The notes beneath the pieces are model-generated. The model was given only the letters and a program-made list of their open reading frames with translations. It had not been told where the DNA came from and searched no databases. Of a stretch of DNA of 20,105 bases, positions 7,087 to 14,512 are shown in pieces (positions within the stretch are counted from its first letter, which is position 1; each line of letters begins with the position of its first letter). The stretch comes from Anaerolineales bacterium UBA3940 (GTDB taxonomy: Bacteria > Chloroflexota > Anaerolineae > Aggregatilineales > UBA3940): contig DGDY01000271.1 in NCBI GenBank assembly GCA_002385675.1, positions 668-20,772 on the forward strand, written 5' to 3'. The translations under genes and the position numbers were made by a program.

Positions 7087-8054
7087 CCAACAATCCTCTG
7101 ATCTCCATCGTCATCCCGAACTGGAACGGGGCGCACTTCCTGCCGACCTGCCTGGACTCCCTGCGGCGGCAGACCGCCCCGCGTCTTGAAGTCATCGTTG
7201 CCGACAACGCCTCGACGGACGGCTCGCTTGAGCTGCTCGCCCGCGACTACCCGGAAGTCAGGGTTGTCGCGCTGCCGGAGAACCGGGGCTTCACCGGGGC
7301 GTGCAACGCGGGGATGCGGGCGGCAACAGGCGACATCGTGATCCTGCTGAACAACGACACCGAGGTCGAGCCGGACTGGGCCGAGCAGGTCGCGGCGGCT
7401 TTCGAGCGCTACCCCGACGCCGGGATTGTCGCCAGCAAGATGCTGCTGTTTGACCGGCGCGACACGCTGCACACCGCCGGGGACTTCTACACCATCGATG
7501 GGCGGGCGGGCAACCGGGGCGTCTGGCAGCGGGACGACGAGCGCTACAACCGCGAGGAGTATGTGTTCAGCGCGTGCGGCGGCTCGGCGGCCTACCGCCG
7601 CGAGATGCTGGACGAGATCGGCCTGCTGGACGATGATTTCTTCTTCTCGATGGAGGACGTGGACCTCGCGTGGCGGGCGCAGCTTGCGGGCTGGCGCTGC
7701 GTGTATGTGCCCAGCGCCGTTGTGTACCACCACCTCGCCGCGACGGGCGGCGGCGTGACGGCCAGCTATTATGACGGTCGCAACAACCTGTGGGTGATCG
7801 CCAAGAACTACCCCGGCGCGCTGCTGCGCAAGCACTGGCCGAAGATCGTCCGGGCGCAGGCCCGGCTCGCGTGGGACGCTCTGCGTGCGTGGCGGGGTGA
7901 GGCGGCACGGGCGCGCCTGCGTGGGATGCTGAGCGGCCTGCTCTCGCTGCCGCGCATGCTACGCAAGCGGCGGGCAATCCAGGCGGCCAGCAAGACGCCG
8001 CCGGAGGTTATCGAGGCGATGCTGTCGCCCGTCGGCGGCCCGGAGGGGGGCTGA
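7083..8054 (+). CDS. Glycosyltransferase family 2 (rhamnosyltransferase-like)
   Basis: 323 aa. GT-A fold enzyme that transfers a sugar from a nucleotide donor to a growing glycan at the cytoplasmic side of the membrane. Visible: ISIVIPNWNG (8-16), VIVADNASTDGS (38-48), ENRGFTGACNAGM (66-78), the metal/nucleotide motif LLNNDTE (88-94) typical of the WbbL/RfbF-like branch, and FFSMEDVDLAWRA (187-199), whose Glu-Asp pair (191-192) is the likely catalytic region. The C-terminal GGVTASYYDGRNNLWVIAKNYP block is also typical of rhamnosyltransferase-like GT2 enzymes. ATGA overlap with rmlD, which makes the last step of dTDP-rhamnose, supports L-rhamnose as donor, but that is inference. The C-terminal 60 residues are Arg-rich and amphipathic and may bind the membrane. 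The next gene starts 1 nt after the stop. Confidence 0.88.
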   Translation: MTNNPLISIVIPNWNGAHFLPTCLDSLRRQTAPRLEVIVADNASTDGSLELLARDYPEVRVVALPENRGFTGACNAGMRAATGDIVILLNNDTEVEPDWAEQVAAAFERYPDAGIVASKMLLFDRRDTLHTAGDFYTIDGRAGNRGVWQRDDERYNREEYVFSACGGSAAYRREMLDEIGLLDDDFFFSMEDVDLAWRAQLAGWRCVYVPSAVVYHHLAATGGGVTASYYDGRNNLWVIAKNYPGALLRKHWPKIVRAQARLAWDALRAWRGEAARARLRGMLSGLLSLPRMLRKRRAIQAASKTPPEVIEAMLSPVGGPEGG

Positions 8055-8055
8055 G

Positions 8056-8934
8056 ATGCGTGTTGCGGTGCTGGCCGATATTCACGGCAACGTACTGGCG
8101 CTCGATGCCGTACTGGCCGATGTCGAGCGGCAGTCCGTCGATGCCGTCGTCGTGCTCGGCGACCTCGCGGACCGGGGGCCGTTCCCGCACAAGGTGATCG
8201 AACGGGTGCAGGCGGCGGCGCACGTCGTGCTGCTGGGCAACACCGACGAGATGTTCCTGCAGATGGACCGGCGTGATGTGCCTGAAGCGTGGGTAGAGGC
8301 CGAGCAGTACGCGCCGGTTCGCTGGACGTATGCGCGCCTCACACAGGCCGATCTGGCCTTCCTGGGCAGCCTGCCGGAGCAGCACACGCTCGACGTGCCG
8401 GGGCTGCCGCCGGTGCGCTTCGTGCACGGCTCGCCGCGCAGCAATAAGGAGCCTGTCTATCCCAACCGTAACCCGCACGCCGCCGACATGCTGCGGATGA
8501 TCGACGAGGACGTGCTGGCGCTGGCCCATACGCATGTCGCCTGGCAGGCTTACGCGGGGCGCAAGCTCGCCTTCAACCCCGGCTCGGTCGGGCAGCCCTT
8601 TGGCGGCGACCCGCGCGCGCAGTATGCGCTGCTCACCGGGCGGCGGGGCCGGTGGGAGGTTGAGCAGCGGGCGGTGGACTACGACCGCGCCGCGCTCGAT
8701 GAGGCGTTTCGCGCGAGCGGGCTGCTGGCGGAGGGCGGGGCGTTCGCCCGCGCGGCACGCGCTGCGATGATGACCGGGCGCGACGAACTCTGGCCCTTCC
8801 TGCGGCACGCTTTCCGCGTGGCGGGGGAGGAGGCGCGTCACTACAAGGCCCTGCCGGACGACGTCTGGCGACGTGCGGCGGAGACCTACGACTGGGCGCG
8901 TGCAGAGGCGGGCGGCGAGCGGCCCCGGAGGTGA
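8056..8934 (+). CDS. Calcineurin-like metallophosphoesterase
   Basis: 292 aa. The five metal-binding blocks of the family are all present: DIHGN (8-12; Asp8, His10), GDLADRG (35-41; Asp36), GNTDE (61-65; Asn62), then VHGSPRS and AHTHVAWQ. NPGSVGQPFGGDPRAQYALL follows, as in the YfcE/MJ0936-like phosphodiesterase branch. Such enzymes hydrolyse phosphomono- or phosphodiesters with two metal ions; the substrate here is unknown. The C-terminal 80 residues (after WEVEQRAVDYDRAALDEAFRASGL) form an extra helical region not in the minimal family. GGAGGGGG at 8042-8049 provides a strong ribosome binding site inside the end of the GT2 gene, and the ATG is 1 nt after its stop, so it is in the same operon. 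A sugar- or polyprenyl-phosphate role is suggested only by context. The start is well supported. Confidence 0.9.
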   Translation: MRVAVLADIHGNVLALDAVLADVERQSVDAVVVLGDLADRGPFPHKVIERVQAAAHVVLLGNTDEMFLQMDRRDVPEAWVEAEQYAPVRWTYARLTQADLAFLGSLPEQHTLDVPGLPPVRFVHGSPRSNKEPVYPNRNPHAADMLRMIDEDVLALAHTHVAWQAYAGRKLAFNPGSVGQPFGGDPRAQYALLTGRRGRWEVEQRAVDYDRAALDEAFRASGLLAEGGAFARAARAAMMTGRDELWPFLRHAFRVAGEEARHYKALPDDVWRRAAETYDWARAEAGGERPRR

Positions 8935-8945
8935 CTCCTTGCTAA

Positions 8946-9027
8946 ACCCCCTCCGGTCGACCCTCTGGGTCGACCACCTCCCCCTTGTAAGGGGGAGGTG
9001 CAAGCCGGAGGCTTGCATGGTGGGGGT
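8946..9027. repeat. Cloverleaf-like intergenic repeat: three perfect hairpins within an outer stem
   Basis: Outer arms ACCCCCTCC (8946-8954) and GGTGGGGGT (9019-9027) pair at 8 of 9 positions. Inside are three consecutive perfect hairpins. GGTCGACCC-TCT-GGGTCGACC spans 8955-8975. ACCTCCCCCTT-GT-AAGGGGGAGGT spans 8976-8999. TGCAAGCC-GGA-GGCTTGCA spans 8999-9017 (sharing T8999 with the previous arm). The arms abut with almost no unpaired bases, giving a four-way-junction or cloverleaf-like fold. It lies in the 219-bp gap between the phosphoesterase and the second GT2 gene, so it splits the polysaccharide locus. It looks like a non-autonomous dispersed repeat (MITE- or REP-like). It could also work as a terminator, mRNA-stability element or attenuator, although no T-run follows. 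Beyond it, 9028-9153 shows only a weak TTGTCC (9075-9080) with no good -10. Confidence 0.75.
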
Positions 9028-9153
9028 CAGTACGGCGGGCGCCGTGCATAGGCGCTTCCGGACGTGACCGCGACTTGTCCGAAGGGGCGTAAATTGGTAA
9101 TGTTGGTCGCCGGTAGCTGAACCGGCGCGGATGTGAACACCAGTGGGGAGTAC

Positions 9154-9927
9154 ATGACCGGATCGGAAGACAGGCCGCGCCTGTCACTCATCATCCCGGC
9201 ATACAACGAGGAAAACCGACTTCCGGAGAGCCTCGCGCAGATCGCGGCCTTTGTCGAGGCGCAGGACTACCCGATCGAGGTGATCGTGGTGAACAACAAC
9301 AGCCGCGATGCCACGCCGCAGATCGCGGAGGCGTTTGCGTCGGAGCATCCCTATGCCCGCGTGCTCCACGAGCCGCGGCAGGGGAAGGGCGCGGCGGTCC
9401 GCACCGGGATGCTGGCGGGCAAAGGCGATTACCTGTTCATCTGCGATGCCGACCTCTCAATGCCCATCGAGGAGGTCAACAAGTTCATGCCGCCCGTGCG
9501 CGACGGCTACGACGTGGCGATTGCCAGCCGCGAGGTGCCCGGCTCCCGGCGCATCGGCGAGCCGGAGTACCGGCACTTTATGGGGCGGGTGTTTAACTTC
9601 ATCGTGCGGGTGCTGGCCATCCCCCGGATTCACGATACGCAGTGCGGGTTTAAGGTCTTCCGGCGCGATGTGGCGGAGGAGGTCTTTCGCCTCCAGACGA
9701 TTGACGGCTGGGCGTTCGACGTGGAAGTGCTGTTCATCGCGCTGAAGCGGGGCTACAAGCTCATCGAGGTGCCGATTACGTGGTACTACCGCGAGCAGAG
9801 CCGCGTCCACCCGATCCGCGACTCGATCAACATGCTGATCGAAGTGCTGCGGGTGCGCTGGAACGGCTGGCGCGGTCTTTACGAGGCGAGAGAGCATGAC
9901 CGTATCGATGCCCGGCTTGACGCTTGA
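9154..9927 (+). CDS. Glycosyltransferase family 2, dolichyl-phosphate glucosyltransferase-like (ALG5/DPM1 type)
   Basis: 257 aa from the ATG at 9154, preferred over the GTG at 9133 because GGGGAG lies at 9145-9150 and the GT fold begins soon after. Enzymes of this branch transfer a sugar from a nucleotide donor to a polyprenyl phosphate at the inner membrane face. Motifs: LSLIIPAYNEENRLP (10-24), VIVVNNNSRDAT (43-54), PRQGKGAAVRTGM (74-86), CDADLSMP (97-104; DAD metal site), RHFMGRVFNFIVRVLAIP (140-157), DTQCGFKVFRR (161-171), and GWAFDVEVLFIALKRGY (185-201), all typical of ALG5-like proteins. No C-terminal membrane domain is present. It could make a polyprenyl-phosphate-sugar donor for the glycan. 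The last 32 bp overlap the RNase HII gene. Confidence 0.87.
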   Translation: MTGSEDRPRLSLIIPAYNEENRLPESLAQIAAFVEAQDYPIEVIVVNNNSRDATPQIAEAFASEHPYARVLHEPRQGKGAAVRTGMLAGKGDYLFICDADLSMPIEEVNKFMPPVRDGYDVAIASREVPGSRRIGEPEYRHFMGRVFNFIVRVLAIPRIHDTQCGFKVFRRDVAEEVFRLQTIDGWAFDVEVLFIALKRGYKLIEVPITWYYREQSRVHPIRDSINMLIEVLRVRWNGWRGLYEAREHDRIDARLDA

Positions 9928-10573
9928 GCGCAAGCTGTGGGCGGAAGGCGCGGGGCCTGTCGCCGGGCTGGACGAAGCCGGGCGCGGCGCGTGGGCAGGC
10001 CCGGTGGTCGCCGCAGCGGTGATCCTCCCGCCGGACCGCGACGACCTGCCCGATGTGCTCGCCGGGGTGCGCGACAGCAAGCTCTGCACGCCGCGCCAGC
10101 GCGAGGCGCTCTACCCGGTGGTGCTGGAGACGGCGCTGGCGGCAGCCGTCGGCGTGGCCTCCGCGCGGGAGGTCGAGGAGCACAACGTCGTCGGCGCGAC
10201 ACAGCTTGCCATGCGGCGCGCGCTCGACGGGCTGGGCGTCGAGGTCGGCTCCCTGCTCATCGACGGGCGCACGCTGCGCCTGCCGACGGTCAACGTGCCG
10301 CAGTACAGCATGAACGAGGGTGAGCGGCATTCGCTCAGTATTGCAGCGGCGAGCATCCTCGCCAAAGTCACGCGGGACCGTATCCTGATCGAGCTGGACG
10401 AGGTGTACCCGGAGTACGGCTTTGCGCAGCACAAGGGTTATGGGACGAGGCTGCACCGTGCGGCGCTGGCCGCGTATGGCCCGTGCGAGATCCATCGCCG
10501 CACCTACGCGCCGATTCGCGGCTCCCTGCTGGACGCCATCCCCGGCGCAGATGATTCGAGTGAGGGCGCATGA
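9896..10573 (+). CDS. rnhB: Ribonuclease HII
   Basis: 225 aa. RNase HII cuts RNA-DNA hybrids and 5' of single ribonucleotides in DNA, starting ribonucleotide excision repair. Motifs: GLDEAGRGAWAGPV (24-37) with Asp26 and Glu27, RDSK (59-62), IDGRTL (122-127) with Asp123, SILAKVTRDR (153-162) with Asp161, and YGFAQHKGYGT. The DEDD catalytic set is therefore complete. The usual PxxxxRDSKxL is here GVRDSKLC. The ATG at 9896 lies inside the end of the upstream GT2 gene (32-bp overlap); an ATG at 9908 is an alternative and would lose only four residues. It overlaps the downstream GT4 gene by ATGA. A DNA-repair gene translationally tied to two glycosyltransferases is a packing oddity, not evidence of a shared pathway. 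Confidence 0.95.
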   Translation: MTVSMPGLTLERKLWAEGAGPVAGLDEAGRGAWAGPVVAAAVILPPDRDDLPDVLAGVRDSKLCTPRQREALYPVVLETALAAAVGVASAREVEEHNVVGATQLAMRRALDGLGVEVGSLLIDGRTLRLPTVNVPQYSMNEGERHSLSIAAASILAKVTRDRILIELDEVYPEYGFAQHKGYGTRLHRAALAAYGPCEIHRRTYAPIRGSLLDAIPGADDSSEGA

Positions 10574-11682
10574 AGATCGCACTGGTCCATGACTGGCTGA
10601 ACCAGATCGGTGGCGCGGAGAACGTGCTTGAGGCGTTGGTCGAGCTGTACCCCGGCGCGCCGGTCTACACCGCGATGTACTCGCCGGAGCGCATGCCGGA
10701 CTTCTACCGCGAGTGGGACATCCGCACGACGTGGATGGACCGCCTGCCCGGCATCTACGCGCACCACCAGAAGTACCTGCCGCTCTACCCGCTGGCCTGG
10801 GGCGGCGTGGACCTGAGCGACTACGACCTGGTGCTCTCGAACAAGAGCGGCTTCTGCCACGGCGTGCAAACCGGTGACGCGCTGCATATCTGCTACTGCC
10901 TCGCGCCGACGCGCTACCTGTGGCAGTTCGAGCATTACATCGCGCGGGAGGGGATCTCTCCGGCGACAGCGGCGGCGCTCAAGCCGCTCATCCGATGGAT
11001 GCGGCGCTGGGACTACGCCGCCGCACAGCGCGTCGATCACTTTATTGCCATCTCGACGGAGATCCGCGAGCGGATCGCGCGTTTCTACAACCGGGACTCA
11101 ACGATTATCTTCCCGCCTGTCGAGGTCAACCGCTTCGAGCCAGCCTCAAACCACGACGACTACTTCCTGATCGTGTCGCGGCTGATCCCCTACAAGCGGG
11201 TGGACCTCGCGGTGCAGGCATGTACGGCGCTGGGGCTGCCGCTCAAGATCGCCGGGCGCGGGCGCGATCTCGACCGGCTGAAGGCGCTTGCTGGGCCGAC
11301 GGTCGAGTTCCTGGGCTACGTGCCGGATGAAGACCTGCCGGACCTCGTCGCCCGGTGCCGCGCGTTCATCTTCCCCGGCCTGGAGGACTTCGGCATTACG
11401 CCCGTCGAGGCGCAGGCGGCGGGGCGACCGGTCATCGCCTACCGGGGCGGCGGCGCGCTGGACACCGTTGTTGAGGGCGTGACCGGCGTGTTCTTTGACG
11501 AGCAGACCGTCGAGAGCCTGTCAGATGCACTGCGGCGGTTTGCAGAAATGAGCTTCAGCCCGGCGGCCTGCCGCGCCAACGCGGAGCGGTTCGACCGCGC
11601 GGTGTTTGATCGGGAACTGGCGACCTTTGTCGAGGCGCGGTACGATGAGCGCGCCCGGCGAACAATCGGTGAGAGGACATAG
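10570..11682 (+). CDS. Glycosyltransferase family 4
   Basis: 370 aa. GT-B retaining glycosyltransferase, probably cytoplasmic and membrane-associated, adding a sugar to the polysaccharide repeat. The N-terminal domain begins MKIALVHDWLNQIGGAENVLE (1-21), with the acceptor-side glycine-rich loop, then LVLSNKSGFCHGV and CYCLAPTRYLWQ (108-119). The C-terminal nucleotide-sugar domain has YFLIVSRLIPYKRVDLAVQA (198-217), LKIAGRGRD, and FPGLEDFGITPVEAQAAGRPVIAY, where Glu272 and Glu280 form the EX7E motif. WbaZ-like mannosyltransferases share the HDWL...GGAE and YCxxPxRYLW blocks, so mannose is one plausible donor; this is family-level inference. ATGA overlap with rnhB; the first Wzz-like gene starts 4 nt after its stop. 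Confidence 0.9.
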   Translation: MKIALVHDWLNQIGGAENVLEALVELYPGAPVYTAMYSPERMPDFYREWDIRTTWMDRLPGIYAHHQKYLPLYPLAWGGVDLSDYDLVLSNKSGFCHGVQTGDALHICYCLAPTRYLWQFEHYIAREGISPATAAALKPLIRWMRRWDYAAAQRVDHFIAISTEIRERIARFYNRDSTIIFPPVEVNRFEPASNHDDYFLIVSRLIPYKRVDLAVQACTALGLPLKIAGRGRDLDRLKALAGPTVEFLGYVPDEDLPDLVARCRAFIFPGLEDFGITPVEAQAAGRPVIAYRGGGALDTVVEGVTGVFFDEQTVESLSDALRRFAEMSFSPAACRANAERFDRAVFDRELATFVEARYDERARRTIGERT

Positions 11683-11686
11683 GGGT

Positions 11687-12379
11687 ATGGAGCTTCGCGA
11701 GTTGTGGAAGGTCGTTCGGCGGCGCTGGTGGCTCATCCTGCTGCCGACGCTTGCAGCGGCGGCGCTGACGCTGCCCGGCATGCTCCGCGCGCCCGCAGCC
11801 GGGGGCTTTGCGACCAGCATCCGCTTCACGGCGGCCACCCCGCCCGAACCGGAGACGACCATCGGCTATGAGGACCGCGAGTATTACCCCTGGCTGACGT
11901 CCGAGTACGTCGTGAATGCGCTCACCGACTGGGTGCGCACCGGCTCGTTTGCGATGGAGGTCAGCGCCGCGCTGGCCGAGCAGGGGCTGGAAGTACCGCC
12001 GGGCGCGATCCAGGCGGGCATCGCCGCCGATAACGAGCGCAGTGTCATGTCGCTCCACCTGAGCGGCGCTGATAGCGAAATCCTGGCGAAAACCGCCGAG
12101 GCCGCCGCCGAGGTGCTGCGGACGCGCAGCGTCGAGTATTTCCCGCAGTTCGGCGCGAGCGGCGTGGAGGTGGTTGCGCTGGATGTGCCGGCGATCGTGC
12201 CGGTTCCGCCCCCGCTCAGCGCGCGCTTCGAGCCGCTTGTGCGGATCGGGCTGGGGCTGGCGGCTGGCGTTGCGCTCGCCTTCCTCATCGAGTACTTGGA
12301 CCCGACGGTGCGTGAGCGGCGACAGCTTGAACGGCTGGGGATGCTGGTGCTGGCCGAAGTGCCGGATACGAAGGGATAG
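11687..12379 (+). CDS. Wzz-type chain-length determinant / polysaccharide co-polymerase (first copy)
   Basis: 230 aa from the ATG at 11687; the frame is open upstream, but MELRELWKVVRRRWW is the usual start of the family and GAGAGG lies at 11671-11676. Layout: short cytoplasmic N-terminus, membrane segment about 14-31, an extracytoplasmic domain of roughly 150 residues, a Pro-rich stretch (VPAIVPVPPP) just before the second membrane segment about 183-201, and a cytoplasmic tail EYLDPTVRERRQLER then LGMLVLAEVP. The Pro-rich approach and the EYLD-tail are hallmarks of Wzz/CpsC/CapA co-polymerases, which set glycan chain length and activate the partner tyrosine kinase. It has no kinase domain of its own. 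A related gene follows 61 nt later. The extracytoplasmic domain is short for Wzz, close to Gram-positive CpsC. Confidence 0.82.
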   Translation: MELRELWKVVRRRWWLILLPTLAAAALTLPGMLRAPAAGGFATSIRFTAATPPEPETTIGYEDREYYPWLTSEYVVNALTDWVRTGSFAMEVSAALAEQGLEVPPGAIQAGIAADNERSVMSLHLSGADSEILAKTAEAAAEVLRTRSVEYFPQFGASGVEVVALDVPAIVPVPPPLSARFEPLVRIGLGLAAGVALAFLIEYLDPTVRERRQLERLGMLVLAEVPDTKG

Positions 12380-12440
12380 GGACTCGCTCGGCAGATCAGG
12401 GCAAACAAACATCGCCACGTAGAGCTTGGCGGAGGGGACG

Positions 12441-13106
12441 ATGCAGTTACAAGAGTATTTGCGTATCCTGTGGCGGCGCGGCTGGATTATGATCGCGCTG
12501 GCGGTGCTGACAGCCGCCGCCGCGTTTGGCTTCAGCTTGATCGTCAAGCAGCGTGCGCCGCTGTACAAGTCCACCATTGATATCCTCGTGCAGCCCGCCC
12601 GCAGCGACTTCGGGCAGGCGCAGGCGGCCAAGCAGCTTCTGGGCACGTACCAGCGCTGGCTGAACAGCAGCTACCGCGCCGCCGACGTGATCGAGAACCT
12701 GCAACTCGATATGACGCCGCAGGAGCTGCTCTCCGATGTGCGCATTGCGACCGACCTGAACCAGTCCACACTGCGGATCGAGGTCGAGAACCCGAACGGC
12801 GAGCTTGCCAACCGCATCGCCTGGGAGTGGGCTAACCTGTTCGTGCAGTGGCGCAACGACGAGAATAGCCAGAACCGCCGCGAGGACCGGATCGATGCGG
12901 AGATCGTCGATGACCCGGTTTACGGGCTGGAGCGCCCCAAGACGGCGATCAACACCATCGCGGGCGGCATCCTGGGCTTTCTCGTCGGGCTGGCTGTGGT
13001 GTTTGCGCTGGAGTATGCCGAGGCGGGTATCATTAAGTCGCCGGAGGATGTGAGCCGTGCGCTGGCGATGCCGGTCCTGAGCGCCATCCCGCCGACTGAA
13101 CGTTAG
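12441..13106 (+). CDS. Wzz-type chain-length determinant / polysaccharide co-polymerase (second copy)
   Basis: 221 aa from the ATG at 12441, with GGAGGGG at 12431-12437; a TTG at 12426 would add five residues but has no better site. MQLQEYLRILWRRGWIMIAL is a typical Wzz N-terminus, with membrane segment 1 about 15-35. The external domain contains YKSTIDILVQPARSDFGQAQAAKQLLGTYQRWLNSSY and STLRIEVENPNGELANRIAWEWANLFVQ, characteristic of the family. Membrane segment 2 is about 169-190 with cytoplasmic tail EYAEAGIIKSPEDVSR then ALAMPVLSAIP. The 'P..P' region before segment 2 is reduced to DDPVYGLERPKTA. It probably forms hetero-oligomers with the upstream protein and contacts the separate kinase encoded two genes later. 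Not a recent duplicate: similarity to the first copy is only at the architectural level. Confidence 0.87.
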   Translation: MQLQEYLRILWRRGWIMIALAVLTAAAAFGFSLIVKQRAPLYKSTIDILVQPARSDFGQAQAAKQLLGTYQRWLNSSYRAADVIENLQLDMTPQELLSDVRIATDLNQSTLRIEVENPNGELANRIAWEWANLFVQWRNDENSQNRREDRIDAEIVDDPVYGLERPKTAINTIAGGILGFLVGLAVVFALEYAEAGIIKSPEDVSRALAMPVLSAIPPTER

Positions 13107-13132
13107 CCGTATCTCACCCGGAGGGCTGCCAG

Positions 13133-13753
13133 GTGGCGAAGATCGATCTCAAGCGAGAACTGAAGCATCTCTACGCCCCCTCTGCGAAAGAGGTGGCGTT
13201 TGTTGAGGTGCCGCCCATGCAGTACCTGATGGTCGATGGGGCAGGCGACCCCAACACAGCGCCCGCCTACGAGGAAGCCGTCGAGGCACTGTATGCCGTC
13301 GCCTACGCAGTGAAGTTCGCCGTGAAGAAGGCCGACCCGGCGCGTGATTACGCTGTGATGCCGCTCGAAGGGCTGTGGTGGGCCGAGGATATGACCGCGT
13401 TCAACGCCGAACGCAAGGGCGATTGGCTCTGGACGATGATGATCATGCAGCCGGAGTGGGTGACGGCGGCGATCGTGGAGCAGGCGGTGGCCGAGGCGGG
13501 CCGCAAGAAGGACCTGCCCGCGCTGCCAAAGCTCCGGTTCGAGACGTACGACGAGGGGTACTCAGCCCAGATCATGCATATCGGGCCGTACTCGGCGGAA
13601 GGCCCGACCATCGCACGGCTGCATGCCGCCATCGAAGAGGCGGGCTGCGCCCTCCGGGGCAAGCACCACGAGATCTACCTGGGCGATCCGCGCCGGACCG
13701 CGCCGGAAAAGCTCAAGACGATTATCCGCCAGCCAGTGAGCCGGGCCGAATAG
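13133..13753 (+). CDS. GyrI-like small-molecule-binding domain protein
   Basis: 206 aa. The start GTG at 13133 has GGAGGG at 13120-13125. The protein resembles stand-alone GyrI-like/AraC effector-binding (SHS2-type) proteins: PPMQYLMVDGAGDPNTAPAYEEAVEALYAVAYAVKFAVKK (27-66) is the typical N-terminal block, with YAVMPLEGLWW in the middle, QIMHIGPYSAEGPTIARLHAAIEEAG and HHEIYLGDPRRTAPEKLKTIIRQPV at the end. This last block is the common signature of the family in Bacillota and Chloroflexota. Such domains bind hydrophobic small molecules, and some have been reported to hydrolyse them; the ligand here is unknown. No DNA-binding domain is attached. It is inserted between the Wzz-like proteins and their likely tyrosine kinase, where no role is evident. 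Confidence 0.8.
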   Translation: MAKIDLKRELKHLYAPSAKEVAFVEVPPMQYLMVDGAGDPNTAPAYEEAVEALYAVAYAVKFAVKKADPARDYAVMPLEGLWWAEDMTAFNAERKGDWLWTMMIMQPEWVTAAIVEQAVAEAGRKKDLPALPKLRFETYDEGYSAQIMHIGPYSAEGPTIARLHAAIEEAGCALRGKHHEIYLGDPRRTAPEKLKTIIRQPVSRAE

Positions 13754-13801
13754 CGCCGCGCGCCACATGCTGATTGAAACACCCGTAGGAATCGAGAAAA
13801 G

Positions 13802-14458
13802 ATGACCCAGCCGAACCTGATCACACTCACCGACCCCCGCTCTCCGGCGGCTGAAGCCTATCGCACGCTGCGCACGAACCTGCTGTTCTCCAGCGTGGAT
13901 GACCCGGTGCGCGCGGTGATCGTCACCAGCCCCGCGCCGGAGGAGGGCAAGAGCACGGCGCTCGCCAACCTCGCCGTGACGATGGCGCAGAGCGGGCGGC
14001 GCACCATCATCGTCGATGCGGACCTGCGCCGGCCCACCCAGCACGAAATCTGGGGTGTGGCGTCGGAGCCGGGCCTCACGACGATGATGCTTGAAGACCT
14101 GGACGAATTGCCGCTCGTGGATGTCGGTGTGGAGAACCTGCGCCTGCTGCCAAGCGGGCCGCTGCCGCCCACCCCTGCCGACCTTGTCGGGTCGGCGCGC
14201 ATGGACGCCGTGATCGCACGGCTGCAGGAGGAGGCGGACTTCCTGCTGTTCGACGCACCGCCGGTGATCGCCGTCTCGGATGCGGCTATACTGGGCTCCA
14301 AGCTGGACGGTGTGCTGCTCGTCGTGCGGGCCGGCAGCACCCGCCGTGACGACGCCGAGCAGGCCAAGCAGATTCTGGAGCGGCTTGGCGTCCGCATCGT
14401 CGGCGCGGTGCTCACCAACGCCGAGCTTGATCAGCGGCGGGGGCGCTATTACGGCTAG
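13802..14458 (+). CDS. Bacterial tyrosine kinase of the CpsD/CapB type (stand-alone)
   Basis: 218 aa. BY-kinases are P-loop ATPases that autophosphorylate a C-terminal Tyr cluster and regulate polysaccharide assembly with a membrane co-polymerase. Visible: the AEAYRTLRTNLLFS block (17-30) that mediates ring formation, Walker A SPAPEEGKST (43-52), Walker A' IIVDADLRRP (69-78), and Walker B LLFDAPPV (148-155), followed by the D160 and LVVRAGSTRRDDAEQAKQILE region. The C-terminus RGRYYG has only two tyrosines (216-217), the minimum seen for a BY-kinase tail; typical members carry several. It has no membrane segments, so activation would come from the tails of the two Wzz-like proteins encoded upstream. 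The start ATG is preceded by AGGA at 13787-13790. Confidence 0.9.
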   Translation: MTQPNLITLTDPRSPAAEAYRTLRTNLLFSSVDDPVRAVIVTSPAPEEGKSTALANLAVTMAQSGRRTIIVDADLRRPTQHEIWGVASEPGLTTMMLEDLDELPLVDVGVENLRLLPSGPLPPTPADLVGSARMDAVIARLQEEADFLLFDAPPVIAVSDAAILGSKLDGVLLVVRAGSTRRDDAEQAKQILERLGVRIVGAVLTNAELDQRRGRYYG

Positions 14459-14512
14459 CGCCGGAATCGGTTGACCCACCTTGAGCCTTCTTAGCACAGG
14501 GAGCATTTCATC

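Noticed and set aside
9075..9103. Possible promoter TTGTCC...TAATGT before the second GT2 gene
   Set aside because: The -10 matches at only about 3 of 6 positions; too weak to list as a feature.
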